From: Lachnospiraceae bacterium
Lineage (GTDB): Bacteria > Bacillota > Clostridia > Lachnospirales > Lachnospiraceae
Assembly: GCA_900772845.1 (NCBI GenBank)
Contig: CAAGSD010000038.1
Span: 1 to 57,898 of the forward strand
Reading direction: 5' to 3'
Length of the DNA: 57,898 nucleotides
Below are positions 16,956-26,334 of the stretch, one piece after another. The stretch's first letter is position 1. The number at the start of each line of letters is the position of its first letter. Below the pieces are notes generated by a model. The model was not told the DNA's origin. It did no database searches and saw nothing but the letters and a program-made list of their open reading frames with translations. A program made the position numbers and the translations under genes.

Positions 16956-17999
16956 TTACTTTCCTGCCATCACCAAAAGTCTCGCAATACGCACAGCTCC
17001 CTGACCATCGATCAGGGTTCTCTCTGTTTCATAGCAATCTTCCCTTAACTTCTTGCTTTCATATGCCTGCAGACACCAGGCACCGATCTTTTCTAACGTC
17101 TGTTCCGGATCACGGTGCCACGCTCCTGCATAACCGGCGGCTTTCCGGCTGCCGATCCATTCTGTCAATTTTTCCTGGTTCTCTGCATAAGAAAAACATA
17201 CAAAAGGAATCCCCAGAACCGCCAGTTCATAAATCGTGGTTCCTCCGGCAGTTACCGCCAGCTGACACTGCGCCATCAGTGCTGCCATATTCTGTACATC
17301 ACAGTGTAACATAACTTCTTTATGCAATGCGGCATACTGTTCCAGCTTCTCCCTGTTGGGATTAAATCTGCCTGCCACCAGATGATACCGGACCTCACAG
17401 TCCTTCAGGCTGTGCTCACACAACTCTCTGAGGATCTCCCCTGCAATATTGTCCTGATCTCCGCCGCCGGTGGTGATCAATATATCGGTTACCGGATCCG
17501 TCACAGTATATTCCTGTGCTGTCTCGCAGAACTGCCGCCGCACCGGAACATAAGGTGCCCCCAGATACTGTGGAATCCCACTGCCGTAAAGTTCCTGATA
17601 TTTTTCTGCCGAAGCGAACAGATTATAATTAATGACACCGTCCACCGGGAAACTGTGCTGTTGCATATCATCCAGCAGAAACACTGTTCCAAACCGGTGA
17701 AGTCCCTGCAGATAAGCATCTGTCACCCGGTAACTGTCCACCAGAAAAATGTTATCAGAAGTGCCTGTCACCTGTTCCAGTACCGGAAGCTCTCCCTCCA
17801 GATCCGCCGGATCCGTTCCCAGTACTTTCACCTGCTGGTTTCTGCTGCGCAACAGTTCTGCGGAAGCTTCTTCCGCACACAGGAAACAGACTTCCTCCGG
17901 ATGCGCTATTAATTTTTGTAATTCCTGTGCCACCGTCAGACAGCGCATCAGATGCCCTGCTCCGGCTGCGGCACTGCCGTCTGCCCGAAAAAAATACAT
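16956..17999 (-). CDS. pseG: UDP-2,4-diacetamido-2,4,6-trideoxy-beta-L-altropyranose hydrolase
   Basis: PseG removes UDP from the diacetamido-altrose intermediate, step four of pseudaminic acid synthesis. The N-terminus carries the family signature RADGSAAAGAGHLMRC (R5, D7, H16, R19). A GGGDQDN turn and a TAGGTTIYELAVLGIPFVCFSYAENQ donor-site segment follow, as in GT28-fold enzymes. Length 347 is slightly longer than usual. AGGAGG lies just ahead of the ATG. It sits directly downstream of pseI in the same operon. Confidence 0.88.
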   Translation of the reverse strand: MYFFRADGSAAAGAGHLMRCLTVAQELQKLIAHPEEVCFLCAEEASAELLRSRNQQVKVLGTDPADLEGELPVLEQVTGTSDNIFLVDSYRVTDAYLQGLHRFGTVFLLDDMQQHSFPVDGVINYNLFASAEKYQELYGSGIPQYLGAPYVPVRRQFCETAQEYTVTDPVTDILITTGGGDQDNIAGEILRELCEHSLKDCEVRYHLVAGRFNPNREKLEQYAALHKEVMLHCDVQNMAALMAQCQLAVTAGGTTIYELAVLGIPFVCFSYAENQEKLTEWIGSRKAAGYAGAWHRDPEQTLEKIGAWCLQAYESKKLREDCYETERTLIDGQGAVRIARLLVMAGK

Positions 18000-18022
18000 G
18001 CAGCCTCCTGTGATCCGTTTCC

Positions 18023-19087
18023 TTATGCCTCTGAGTTGTCCACCAGGTCCCAGCTCATGGGTGTTCCCAGTTTTGCGTCTCTGTTGATACGCTTGCCCAA
18101 CAATTCTTCATAATATTTTGTATGCAGTCCGCAGGAAGGTCTCACGGATCTTAAATTCTCCGGAGTGAAAACATCTCCTGCCTTCATATCCTTTGCCACG
18201 AACAGGGAACGGGAATGCTCTCTGCTCTTCTTCTGCTTCGGTGTCAGATCGTAGGTCACCTTGCCCACTGCTTTTTCGATCATACGGATATGGTCCACCA
18301 TCTCTTTAAATTCTTCCGGTTCCATGGAAAATGCCGCATCCGCACCGCCGTCTGCTCTGCGCAGAGTCAGATGCTTTTCTACCACTTTCGCACCCAGTGC
18401 CACGCCGGCTCCGGCCACCGCACAACCCATGGTATGATCTGACAGTCCCACTACACAGTCAAAAACTTCTTTCATGGAAGGAATCGTCTTCAGGTTAATA
18501 TCCTCATAAGGTGCCGGATACGCAGAGGTACATTTCAGAAGGATCACATTTTCATTGCCCTCTTCCTTACAGGTACGCAATGCCAGCTCAATATCTGCAA
18601 GATAGGCAATTCCAGTAGACATAATGATAGGCTTGCCGGTCCGGGCAATCTTACGGATAAAGGGAATATCATTGATTTCAAAAGAGGCCACCTTATATAC
18701 CGGTACCTCCATCTCCTCCAGGAAATCAATACTGGTCAGATCAAACGGGGAGGAGAAAAAGATCAGTCCCATATCCTCTGCGATTTTTTTCAGCTTCGGC
18801 TGCCATTCCCAGGGAGTATACGCTGTCTCATACAATTTGTGCAGCGTGGTTCCGTCCCAGATGGTTCCCTGGGTGATCTGGAAGCAGGGATCATCACAAT
18901 CCAGGGTAATGGTATCCGGCGTGTAGGTCTGGATCTTGATGGCATCCGCTCCGGCATCCTTCGCCGCCTGCATGATAGCTACCGCTCTGTCAAAATCCAT
19001 CAGATGATTGGCCGACATCTCGGCGATTACAAAAGTAGGCGAATCCTCACTGATCTTATGATTTCCAATCATGATTTCTTTGTTCAT
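18023..19087 (-). CDS. pseI: Pseudaminic acid synthase (NeuB family)
   Basis: PseI condenses the free diacetamido sugar with phosphoenolpyruvate. The protein opens with ...FVIAEMSANHLMDFDRAV, the AEMSANH form typical of PseI rather than sialic or legionaminic synthases. KIQTYTPDTITLDCD, FSSPFDLTSIDFL, GLSDHTMG and EKHLTLRRADGGADAAFS all match the NeuB barrel. A SAF domain (about 290-350, SLFVAKDMKAGDVFTPENLRSVRP) is present. Length 354 is normal. The AAAGG upstream is a little far from the ATG. A gap of 91 bases with an imperfect GTGTTC/GAACAC hairpin separates it from pseH. Confidence 0.9.
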   Translation of the reverse strand: MNKEIMIGNHKISEDSPTFVIAEMSANHLMDFDRAVAIMQAAKDAGADAIKIQTYTPDTITLDCDDPCFQITQGTIWDGTTLHKLYETAYTPWEWQPKLKKIAEDMGLIFFSSPFDLTSIDFLEEMEVPVYKVASFEINDIPFIRKIARTGKPIIMSTGIAYLADIELALRTCKEEGNENVILLKCTSAYPAPYEDINLKTIPSMKEVFDCVVGLSDHTMGCAVAGAGVALGAKVVEKHLTLRRADGGADAAFSMEPEEFKEMVDHIRMIEKAVGKVTYDLTPKQKKSREHSRSLFVAKDMKAGDVFTPENLRSVRPSCGLHTKYYEELLGKRINRDAKLGTPMSWDLVDNSEA

Positions 19088-19178
19088 AAACTGTTAACCG
19101 TACCTTTCTATCCTGCTACCCCGTGGTGTTCTGCCGGCAGCAGCTGCTATACTTTTATTCCGTGCAGGAACACTGCTC

Positions 19179-19724
19179 TTACGGGAATACAACATGCTCA
19201 TATTTCTTACTGTTGCGGATCTCTTTCCAATGTTCTGCCGTCATCCGCATAAAGGTAACATCATAGGGGGTTCCGTTTTTGACCACATGAGCCTTTTTCT
19301 CTTCTACGACCTCGCAGCCGCAGATCTTATGCAGCTGGATCACTCCCTGATTCAGAGTGAAGACATCACTGTACACCGCATTTTTACCAAGATCCAGAAA
19401 TGCATGGTCATACATGCTCATCTCCAGGGCCAATGCTGCCTGAATGCTACGCAGTTTCTTCTCCCCTACATAGTATGCCCATCCCAGATCCCCTGTAGGG
19501 TTTGTAAGTCCGGTATAATTGATGACGCCTGCGGGGATCCCACCGATCTCAATGATCCAGTAGCTGACATCCGGATCTTTTTCTACTTTGGCAAACCATT
19601 TTTTCTGACCCTCCAGCGTCAGCTTCGGGTCAGTATTCATATAACGGGTGATCTCCGGATCCATGCGCCATTGCATGATCTGCTCCAGATCCCCTTCCGT
19701 CACTTTTCTTAATGTTACACTCAT
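19179..19724 (-). CDS. pseH: PseH-type GNAT acyltransferase
   Basis: The 181-residue GNAT protein starts SVTLRKVTEGDLEQIMQWRMDPEITRYM, the PseH pattern, and has the acyl-donor segment GWAYYVGEKKLRS. PseH normally uses acetyl-CoA to acetylate the 4-amino group of UDP-4-amino-4,6-dideoxy-AltNAc. Here the start codon overlaps the stop of an acyl carrier protein gene (ATGA), and an FkbH-like gene is next, so it may accept an ACP-bound acyl group instead. That alternative is inference from context only. Confidence 0.82.
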   Translation of the reverse strand: MSVTLRKVTEGDLEQIMQWRMDPEITRYMNTDPKLTLEGQKKWFAKVEKDPDVSYWIIEIGGIPAGVINYTGLTNPTGDLGWAYYVGEKKLRSIQAALALEMSMYDHAFLDLGKNAVYSDVFTLNQGVIQLHKICGCEVVEEKKAHVVKNGTPYDVTFMRMTAEHWKEIRNSKKYEHVVFP

Positions 19725-19942
19725 TGGCAGCCCGCCTTCTCCAAAAGTTCTTTCATGCCTTTTAATTCAATGGCTTCTTCCAGCGGAATGCTCACGCCCA
19801 GTTCTTCCTCCAGTTGTCCGATGATCATGACATGTGCCAGGGAATCCCACTGCTCCACGTCCTCGATCATGGTGTCCTCTGTGATGGTTCCCGCCGGAAC
19901 CTTTAATATTTCCTCAATCAGTTTGATGATTTTCTCTTTCAT
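19721..19942 (-). CDS. Acyl carrier protein
   Basis: The 73-residue acidic protein has the carrier fold and the phosphopantetheine site QWDSLAHV (Ser34). GAGGAC precedes the ATG at 19942. It overlaps pseH by four bases and follows the FkbH-like gene by 73 bases. A dedicated ACP inside a sugar operon is not a fatty-acid ACP; FkbH proteins load glyceryl groups from 1,3-bisphosphoglycerate onto such carriers. A phosphopantetheinyl transferase is not seen in the window. Confidence 0.88.
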   Translation of the reverse strand: MKEKIIKLIEEILKVPAGTITEDTMIEDVEQWDSLAHVMIIGQLEEELGVSIPLEEAIELKGMKELLEKAGCQ

Positions 19943-20015
19943 ATGATTGTCCTCATTTTCTTTTCCCATTTTCCATCGTCCGGGCCACAGCAGCTATTAT
20001 CTCTGCCTCTCCCGT

Positions 20016-21689
20016 TCAATCGTATAAGGTTTCTTTCAGGTAATAGACTCTCTCCGGCTTTTCCGCCAGCGTAAGTTCATAGCATCTGCCGCCCTCCGGT
20101 GTCTTTCCGGTCTCACGGTAGCCCAGTCTCTCATAGAGTGTTTCCACCGGCTTATTTTTCGCCGTAGGCACATACTTTCCGCAGACTTTGGAAAATCCTT
20201 TCTCCTGCATCTGCTCTTCAATGCGGTCCATCACCGCATTTTCAATATTTCTGCCCATGACACGGCAGCTCATAACGAAATCTGTGATCTCCGGCAGTTC
20301 TCCGGTTTGATCCACAATGGCTGCCGCTACAATCCCATTATCTCCAAACGCATCCGTCACCTGATATAAAAATACGGATTTCCCCGGATCTTCCGTAATC
20401 TGCTGCAGCTGTTCCCTGGTGTATCTTGTAGTCGTAAGATTGAACTGGTTGGTCTTGTTCAAAAGCTGTGTCAGCCTGTCCAGATGCTCCTTCGGATCTA
20501 CCGGGATCAGACAGATCTCCAGCTTTTTCAAATAGTCCTCAAAGCTTGCAGCCTGTCCCTCCAGTACTTTTCTATCCGCATTGGCACGATACTGCGCAGT
20601 CTTCTCCAGATCCTCCGCAGTCACTACCGCCCTTGCAAAATACTTCCTGTAGATTTCCGTCATGCAGTCAGCGAGATCTTCCGGTCTCGCCGGGAAATCA
20701 GGGACTTCCACCTCCGGCAGCATCTGCCGCACCATTTCCCGCTCTGCCTCACTGTCATCGAAAAAGACAAAGGAATCTGTTCCCAGATTCAGTTCTTCCG
20801 CCATCCTGCGGATATTATCCGGCTTCGGCTCCCAGTTGATCCTGCGTGCGGCAAAATCTCCGGGGCGCAGCACCATATGGGGATGATGTTCCAGGATCTC
20901 CATGGCATCCGCTTCATTGTTTTTGGAAGCGATGGCTAACAGTACTCCCTGGCTCTGCATCAGCTTCAATACCCGCTGCAGATTCTTATATGCCAGCCCA
21001 CCGTGATCCTCTGACAACTGCACCGGCGTATGCTCTGCTTCTCCCGCCAGTCCGCCCCACAGCGTATTGTCCAGATCCAGTACCAGTACCTTTTTCGGGG
21101 TACGGTATTCCAGCTCCGCATAATAGAAAAGCTTCTGCGCCAGCACCGACTGTGCTTCCATGCCAAGCAATACTTTGCCCATATACCACATTTTCTGGGA
21201 AAAAGCCTTGTCTGATCCCAGCTGCTCTATCATGCTGCGATAGGGGAAAACTCTTACATTGGCATGCTTTTCTCTGCATTTCTCCAGTGCAGCACTCCAC
21301 AGCCCCTCCAGCTGCAATTTGCGTTCCGGATCCGCCAGCACTGACAACTCCACAGCCCACAGATAAGCGTCGGAGATATAATAGATTCCCTTCTCTGTCA
21401 GGCTTCCGTCCAGTGTACCGAACCAGTCTGCAATTTTTTCTTCTGCTGCTGCCGATGAAAAATTATGCTCCAGAAGTTCCGCCAGATCCATGATAAAAAA
21501 CGTAATATCCGGCTGAAACGTATGGTAGGAAGAAGCGGGATTTAACAAAACTCCCAGTTCGTTTCCATAGCCTTCCGTCTCATACACCTGCGCCTGTTTC
21601 TGCAGCATGCGGATCACCATATTCATATTTACATTAGATAGTACTGCCAGTTTTCCTGCTGCCATAGTCTCAGACTCCTCCGGGATCAT
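20016..21689 (-). CDS. FkbH-like HAD-IIIC protein with GNAT-like C-terminus
   Basis: The 557-residue protein has an N-terminal SGNH-like region (1-195), the HAD-IIIC catalytic motif VLVLDLDNTLWGG (Asp205, Asp207), FFDDSEAEREMV, and a GNAT-like C-terminal domain (about 395-545, TNQFNLTTTRY, SCRVMGRNIENAVM). The family loads a D-3-phosphoglycerate-derived glyceryl unit on an ACP and removes the phosphate. Start overlaps the pseF stop by ATGA; an ATG at 21665 after GGAGGAG is an alternative. In this place it probably makes glyceryl-ACP for decoration of pseudaminic acid or a related sugar. Confidence 0.85.
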   Translation of the reverse strand: MIPEESETMAAGKLAVLSNVNMNMVIRMLQKQAQVYETEGYGNELGVLLNPASSYHTFQPDITFFIMDLAELLEHNFSSAAAEEKIADWFGTLDGSLTEKGIYYISDAYLWAVELSVLADPERKLQLEGLWSAALEKCREKHANVRVFPYRSMIEQLGSDKAFSQKMWYMGKVLLGMEAQSVLAQKLFYYAELEYRTPKKVLVLDLDNTLWGGLAGEAEHTPVQLSEDHGGLAYKNLQRVLKLMQSQGVLLAIASKNNEADAMEILEHHPHMVLRPGDFAARRINWEPKPDNIRRMAEELNLGTDSFVFFDDSEAEREMVRQMLPEVEVPDFPARPEDLADCMTEIYRKYFARAVVTAEDLEKTAQYRANADRKVLEGQAASFEDYLKKLEICLIPVDPKEHLDRLTQLLNKTNQFNLTTTRYTREQLQQITEDPGKSVFLYQVTDAFGDNGIVAAAIVDQTGELPEITDFVMSCRVMGRNIENAVMDRIEEQMQEKGFSKVCGKYVPTAKNKPVETLYERLGYRETGKTPEGGRCYELTLAEKPERVYYLKETLYD

Positions 21690-22378
21690 TTTTCTTCCGT
21701 CATAAGACGGTATTTCATCTCTGCGATCTTCCAGTCCGTAAGATTATCAATATCCTGCACTTCCAGTTCCGATACGATAAACGGCAGAATATCTCCAACC
21801 ATCAGTTTTTTATTTATAACGAAGCGGTCTGTACGGAATACATAGAACTGCCCCACATCATGATAGTGAGACTGCAGGTCCTGAGATCGGCTGTCCAGAT
21901 ATTCCGGATACTTGAAGACCAGCCGCTCATTTTCCACCACCATAGCCCGCTGAGGCGGATAAGAAAAGCTTACCACCGGGATCAGGGTATCCGCATCACT
22001 GCTCTCTAACTGTGCCACGGCTGTCTTTAACTTTTCTGCCGTTACAAAAGGAGCTGTCGGGTAAATACAGCATGTCACGTCAAAATGCATTCCCCGCTTT
22101 TCATACTCCTCCAGTACTTCCGCCAGCACATCATTGGTAGTGGCAAAGTCTCCGGAAGTTGTCTCACTTCTGAAAAACGGTACTTCTGCACCGTATTTTC
22201 TTGCAATCTCCGCAATCTCTTCAGAATCCGTGGATACCATGACATGATCAAACAGCCCGCTTTCCAGTGCTGCTTCTATGGAATATGCCAGAATCGGCTT
22301 CCCGCAAAATTCTCTGATATTCTTTTTGGGGATACGTTTGCTGCCTCCCCTGGCAGTAATGATTGCCAGTCTGCTCAT
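21686..22378 (-). CDS. pseF: CMP-pseudaminic acid cytidylyltransferase
   Basis: The 230-residue protein carries the CMP-sugar synthetase motif LAIITARGGSKRIPKKNI at its N-terminus, STDSEEIAEIARKYGAEVPFFR and IYPTAPFV. The SRSQDLQSHYHDVGQFYVF block is typical of PseF. It activates pseudaminic acid with CTP, which is the last step before transfer. It is followed with overlap by the FkbH-like gene and preceded by a GT2 gene in the same operon. Confidence 0.9.
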   Translation of the reverse strand: MSRLAIITARGGSKRIPKKNIREFCGKPILAYSIEAALESGLFDHVMVSTDSEEIAEIARKYGAEVPFFRSETTSGDFATTNDVLAEVLEEYEKRGMHFDVTCCIYPTAPFVTAEKLKTAVAQLESSDADTLIPVVSFSYPPQRAMVVENERLVFKYPEYLDSRSQDLQSHYHDVGQFYVFRTDRFVINKKLMVGDILPFIVSELEVQDIDNLTDWKIAEMKYRLMTEEK

Positions 22379-22407
22379 TTTCGTAACCTTCTCTTTCTCA
22401 TCCTCTG

Positions 22408-23445
22408 CTAATCAGATGCCCGTAAATTCCACACAAACTGTCGCAGCCTGTAGTACACAAAAAATCGCAGATCACTCTTCTTCTGCATGGCGATCAGTTT
22501 CTGTTCCTCCGGTCCTGTGTATTGCAGATAATATGGATTCTTGTCAAATTCCGGAAAATGTTTCTCTGTTCCGAGACGTAATTCTATCACAAACGAAAGC
22601 TTCGGTTTCTTCACACCGGACAGATACGAGAACAGAGTGATAGCATAATACAGTTCTGTGAAACGGTATTCGATCTGCTCTTTGTATTCCGTAAGGAATC
22701 CTCTGTTCCGGCATTCCGTATATAACAGTTCCGCCGCCCGCATACGATCCCGGCATTTTTCTTCCGTGATGTGATGCACCGTGGACACCTCATGCTGGTA
22801 ATAATAATACAGCGGTTCCTCCACTCTCTCAAAATGTCGAAAATACAGGCTCCATAAAGGACCTGCACAATTATCTTCATAAAAAATATGTTCCGGGAAA
22901 TCCAGGCAGTTCTCCCTGATCACACTGTGTCTGTAAATTTTTAATACCATACTTCCCGGTCGTATGAACAGTATCTCGTGCTTTTCCTTCGTCAGTTCCC
23001 CTGTCTGTTCCGGTGTATTGTTGACAATGACTTTACCCACTTCAAAGGTGTGATGATCCACCAGACTGTAATCACAGCCCACCAGATCTGCACCGGTTTC
23101 CTCTGCTTTTTGCAGCAGCTTCTCATAATAGTCCGGAGACACCCAGTCATCACTGTCAATAAAACCGATCCATTCTCCCTGCGCCACCTTCAGGCCTTCA
23201 TTCTTGGCTCCGCCCTGTCGTAAGTTCACAGCGTTCGGAATTACGTGGATCAGTTCCGGATAACGCTTTTCATAGTCCAACAGGATTTCCAGGGATGCAT
23301 CAGTAGAGGCATCGTCCACACAGAGGATCTCATAATCATACAGTCCCCGTATGGTCTGTCCCACCAGGCTATCCAGACAGTAATTCAGTTTTCCCTCCGC
23401 CGCCATATTGTAGACGGGTACGATGATGCTCAGTTTTTTACTCAT
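22408..23445 (-). CDS. GT2 glycosyltransferase
   Basis: The 345-residue soluble GT-A enzyme begins LSIIVPVYNMAAEGKLNYCLDSL, with nucleotide-binding VDDASTDASLEIL and the metal site FIDSDDWVSPDYYEKLL. The C-terminal third has FYEDNCAGPLWSLYF, expected of polysaccharide GT2 enzymes. No membrane helices are evident. It lies between pseF and the ABC flippase and likely adds one sugar to a lipid-linked oligosaccharide on the cytoplasmic face. Donor unknown. Confidence 0.85.
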   Translation of the reverse strand: MSKKLSIIVPVYNMAAEGKLNYCLDSLVGQTIRGLYDYEILCVDDASTDASLEILLDYEKRYPELIHVIPNAVNLRQGGAKNEGLKVAQGEWIGFIDSDDWVSPDYYEKLLQKAEETGADLVGCDYSLVDHHTFEVGKVIVNNTPEQTGELTKEKHEILFIRPGSMVLKIYRHSVIRENCLDFPEHIFYEDNCAGPLWSLYFRHFERVEEPLYYYYQHEVSTVHHITEEKCRDRMRAAELLYTECRNRGFLTEYKEQIEYRFTELYYAITLFSYLSGVKKPKLSFVIELRLGTEKHFPEFDKNPYYLQYTGPEEQKLIAMQKKSDLRFFVYYRLRQFVWNLRASD

Positions 23446-23449
23446 AGGC

Positions 23450-25204
23450 TTACAGGCTTCCCCGTTCTATTTTTGCTCTGCCGTTTTCTACCCGGTAGAC
23501 AATGTCACATTTTTCAATGGTCTGCAATCTGTGGGCAATGATGATCAGCGTCTTGCGTCCATGGAGTCTGTTGATGGATTCCATGATGGCTGCTTCCGTA
23601 TCATTGTCCAGTGCGGAAGTTGCCTCATCCAGGATCAGCACCTCTGGATCGTTGTACAGCGCTCTGGCGATCCCGATACGCTGTCTCTGTCCTCCGGAGA
23701 GACGGATACCCCGCTCACCGATACCGGTCTCTAAGCCTTCCGGCAGAGTCTTGATAAATTCATCCAGCTGGGCCTCTTTTAAGACTTCCCACAGTCTGTC
23801 CTCATCAATCTTGTCCTCCGGTACGCCGAACGCTACATTTTTACGGATCGTATCATCCAGCATGAAGATCATCTGGGGGATATAGCCGATATTTTTCAGC
23901 CATTTCCGGTAATTGCCCGCTTCCTTTACATCCACGCTGTCCGCATAAATATGGCCGGTACTGGGCTCCAGCAGACCCAACAGGATATCCACCACCGTAC
24001 TCTTGCCGGCGCCGGAGGTACCCACGATACCCACCGAAGCTCCCACCGGGATCTTCAGATCCGCATGGTCGAAGATCAGACGCTCGGTGTTTGGATACGC
24101 ATAGGTAATATCTTTCATCTCAATACTTTCTTTTACTTTCAGCTTTTCCTCTTCCTCTGTAGCAAAAGACATGTCAATGTTCTGTCCGTTGATCTCATCC
24201 TGCAGATTGTCGCTGACACCCATGAAGAAAGGCTCAAAATACGCAATGGAATTGATCTGGTTATTAATACGATTCACACAGGGAAGCAATACCAGTGCCG
24301 CTGCCGCCAGAGTTCCGAACACTGTCAGCATATTTTCGGTGGATACCCCGGTAGCTACCAGGAAGATCATATACCCCACCATAGTCGTCACACAGGCGGT
24401 CTCGATCAGAAGCTTCGGCACCTGATTGTACAGGCTGTATCTCTGTACCGCATCCACGTAACCTTTACCGCACTTACGGTACTCCGATACAAAATACTGC
24501 TCCTTTCCGGCGATCTTCACTTCCTTGATGCCCTGTACTGTCTGGGAGATCCATTTAAACAGGCTGCTGTAATAATCCTGATTATCCTTACCCGCTTGAT
24601 ACATGATGGGTTTCAGCACCCGCTTGATCAGCCACATCAACAGTATCAGCACCACTGCCATAAGAATGGTCATGGTACCGCTGGAAATAAAGCAGTAGCT
24701 GATCACAAATATAGATACCACACTATCTGACAGCAGCTGTAACAGTGCCAGGATCAGTGCATACATATTGTTGACATCGGAAGTGATACTACGCTGTACC
24801 ACAGCAGTATCCGCATTCAGGTAAAATTCATAGCCCCGGCGCAGATAATTGCGCATCATCCGTTCAGAGGTACGGAACTGATTCGTATAGACAAAGGATA
24901 ATGTCAGCTTCTGTTGGAAATAGGTGAACAGATTCTTCACCACAAATATCAGGATCAAAAGCACCATAACAATAATGGAAAAGGTACGGTAGCTCTCCAC
25001 CCCCATGATCTCATAGCAGGTTTCCGCCAGCCGGCTGTGCTGTACCGCTTCGGGATCAATGACGATCTGCATGACCTCCACCAGCATTCCCACACCGGCA
25101 GTCTGCAGAAAAGCACTGATCACCATGAGGATGATCAGCCCCACCATGGTTGTTTTTTGTTTTTTATCCAACAGGACCCGTAATTTCTTGATTATCTGTA
25201 ACAT
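23450..25204 (-). CDS. ABC exporter, PglK/MsbA-like lipid-oligosaccharide flippase
   Basis: This half-transporter of 584 residues has six N-terminal helices (about 20-330) and a nucleotide-binding domain. Walker A is GTSGAGKS (395-402), the signature LSGGQRQRIGIARAL starts at 502, and Walker B is EVLILDEATSALD (Glu527). It should work as a homodimer. Placement among pse genes and glycosyltransferases suggests export of a lipid-linked pseudaminic-acid oligosaccharide, in the manner of PglK, rather than drug export. Inference for substrate; family call firm. Confidence 0.87.
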   Translation of the reverse strand: MLQIIKKLRVLLDKKQKTTMVGLIILMVISAFLQTAGVGMLVEVMQIVIDPEAVQHSRLAETCYEIMGVESYRTFSIIVMVLLILIFVVKNLFTYFQQKLTLSFVYTNQFRTSERMMRNYLRRGYEFYLNADTAVVQRSITSDVNNMYALILALLQLLSDSVVSIFVISYCFISSGTMTILMAVVLILLMWLIKRVLKPIMYQAGKDNQDYYSSLFKWISQTVQGIKEVKIAGKEQYFVSEYRKCGKGYVDAVQRYSLYNQVPKLLIETACVTTMVGYMIFLVATGVSTENMLTVFGTLAAAALVLLPCVNRINNQINSIAYFEPFFMGVSDNLQDEINGQNIDMSFATEEEEKLKVKESIEMKDITYAYPNTERLIFDHADLKIPVGASVGIVGTSGAGKSTVVDILLGLLEPSTGHIYADSVDVKEAGNYRKWLKNIGYIPQMIFMLDDTIRKNVAFGVPEDKIDEDRLWEVLKEAQLDEFIKTLPEGLETGIGERGIRLSGGQRQRIGIARALYNDPEVLILDEATSALDNDTEAAIMESINRLHGRKTLIIIAHRLQTIEKCDIVYRVENGRAKIERGSL

Positions 25205-25219
25205 TGATCGTCTCCAAAC

Positions 25220-26311
25220 TTATATCTGTTCATTCTGTCTGTGGATCAGAGGATCCTCATAGGCATCCATAAAATCCGGTCCCAGCCGCACTGTTTCGTC
25301 TGCGAAGGGAAGTCCCTTTACCTCGGTAAATATGGTTACCACCTTCCGAAAACGTAAGTCAGGGAAAAAGTTCAGCATTTCCATGGGCATGGATGCATCA
25401 AACTGCGGATACTCTGCGAAAAGCTTCTGATAATCCAGCAGGTCTCTGGGATGGGGCTTTAAAAATATGGTGCCCTCTTTTTCATACATTTTAATAATAT
25501 CCCGGAAAATCTGCTCTCTCACATCCAGCGCACATACCGGATCCGTGAGGATCAATATTTTGTCTCCCACCTGATTACTCTCTGCGATCTGGCGCTCCAG
25601 TTCCTCTTTGTTTCTCACAAATGCCTGCAGGATCAGCTGCTTGTCTTCCTCTGTCAGACGCTCCTCCAGAGGCTTTCTGGGGACTTCAATATATCTCGGG
25701 CAGGGATAGCGGATGGCGGAAATATCATTGACTTCCATATCCATGCAGTATTTTCCGTAACCGTTCTGGACAAAGATCAGATTCAGATACATGGATAAAA
25801 AGGCTTTGATCTTGAAATGTCCACGGTTATCATATCTGGCTGCGTCAAAATTCTTCAGGCAGTCCCGTCCGTCCTCCAGCGCATGATAGCGGATATGCTT
25901 CTGATTCAGATAATATCCGATGGGATCCGAATCACAATAGACATAAATATCCTTGTACTGTCGTAAATCCACCGGTACAAAAGGAGCTTCCAGTCTGGCA
26001 TATTCTCTGGTAAAGCGGATCCTGTTTTTCAGATTCCCCAGGAAACTTCCGGTATCCTGGCGGTATTTCGCAAGCTCCGGAAAATAGTCCTCTCTTTTCT
26101 CATCAAATTCCAATACGTCTTCAAACAATCCGGTGCTTTCCACCCTGGTCTTCAGATTTTCGAAGTTATTGGACATTTTGGACAGCACTAAAGTAGCAGC
26201 TCCCGCTTTTTCCTTTTTTGCAGGATCTGCCTCTGCCCGTAATTTTAACTCTTTTAAAAAAGTCACATATACATGATAGTAAGTGTGACAGATATAAATT
26301 CTATCTTTCAT
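25220..26311 (-). CDS. GT52-like sialyltransferase-fold enzyme, candidate pseudaminyltransferase
   Basis: The 363-residue protein starts with IYICHTYYHVYVTFLKEL, like GT52/CPS sialyltransferases. It holds the two motifs known from bacterial sialyltransferases: an acidic D/E-D/E-G (EDG 146-148 in HALEDGRD) and HP (287-288 in FLKPHPRD). An ILTDPVCA segment lies between them. Because pseF is in the same operon, the natural donor is CMP-pseudaminic acid. First gene of the 5-26 kb transcript on its strand; the structured element at 26335-26566 lies just upstream. Activity inferred. Confidence 0.7.
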   Translation of the reverse strand: MKDRIYICHTYYHVYVTFLKELKLRAEADPAKKEKAGAATLVLSKMSNNFENLKTRVESTGLFEDVLEFDEKREDYFPELAKYRQDTGSFLGNLKNRIRFTREYARLEAPFVPVDLRQYKDIYVYCDSDPIGYYLNQKHIRYHALEDGRDCLKNFDAARYDNRGHFKIKAFLSMYLNLIFVQNGYGKYCMDMEVNDISAIRYPCPRYIEVPRKPLEERLTEEDKQLILQAFVRNKEELERQIAESNQVGDKILILTDPVCALDVREQIFRDIIKMYEKEGTIFLKPHPRDLLDYQKLFAEYPQFDASMPMEMLNFFPDLRFRKVVTIFTEVKGLPFADETVRLGPDFMDAYEDPLIHRQNEQI

Positions 26312-26334
26312 GCTTCATCTCTGTTTTTGCCATA

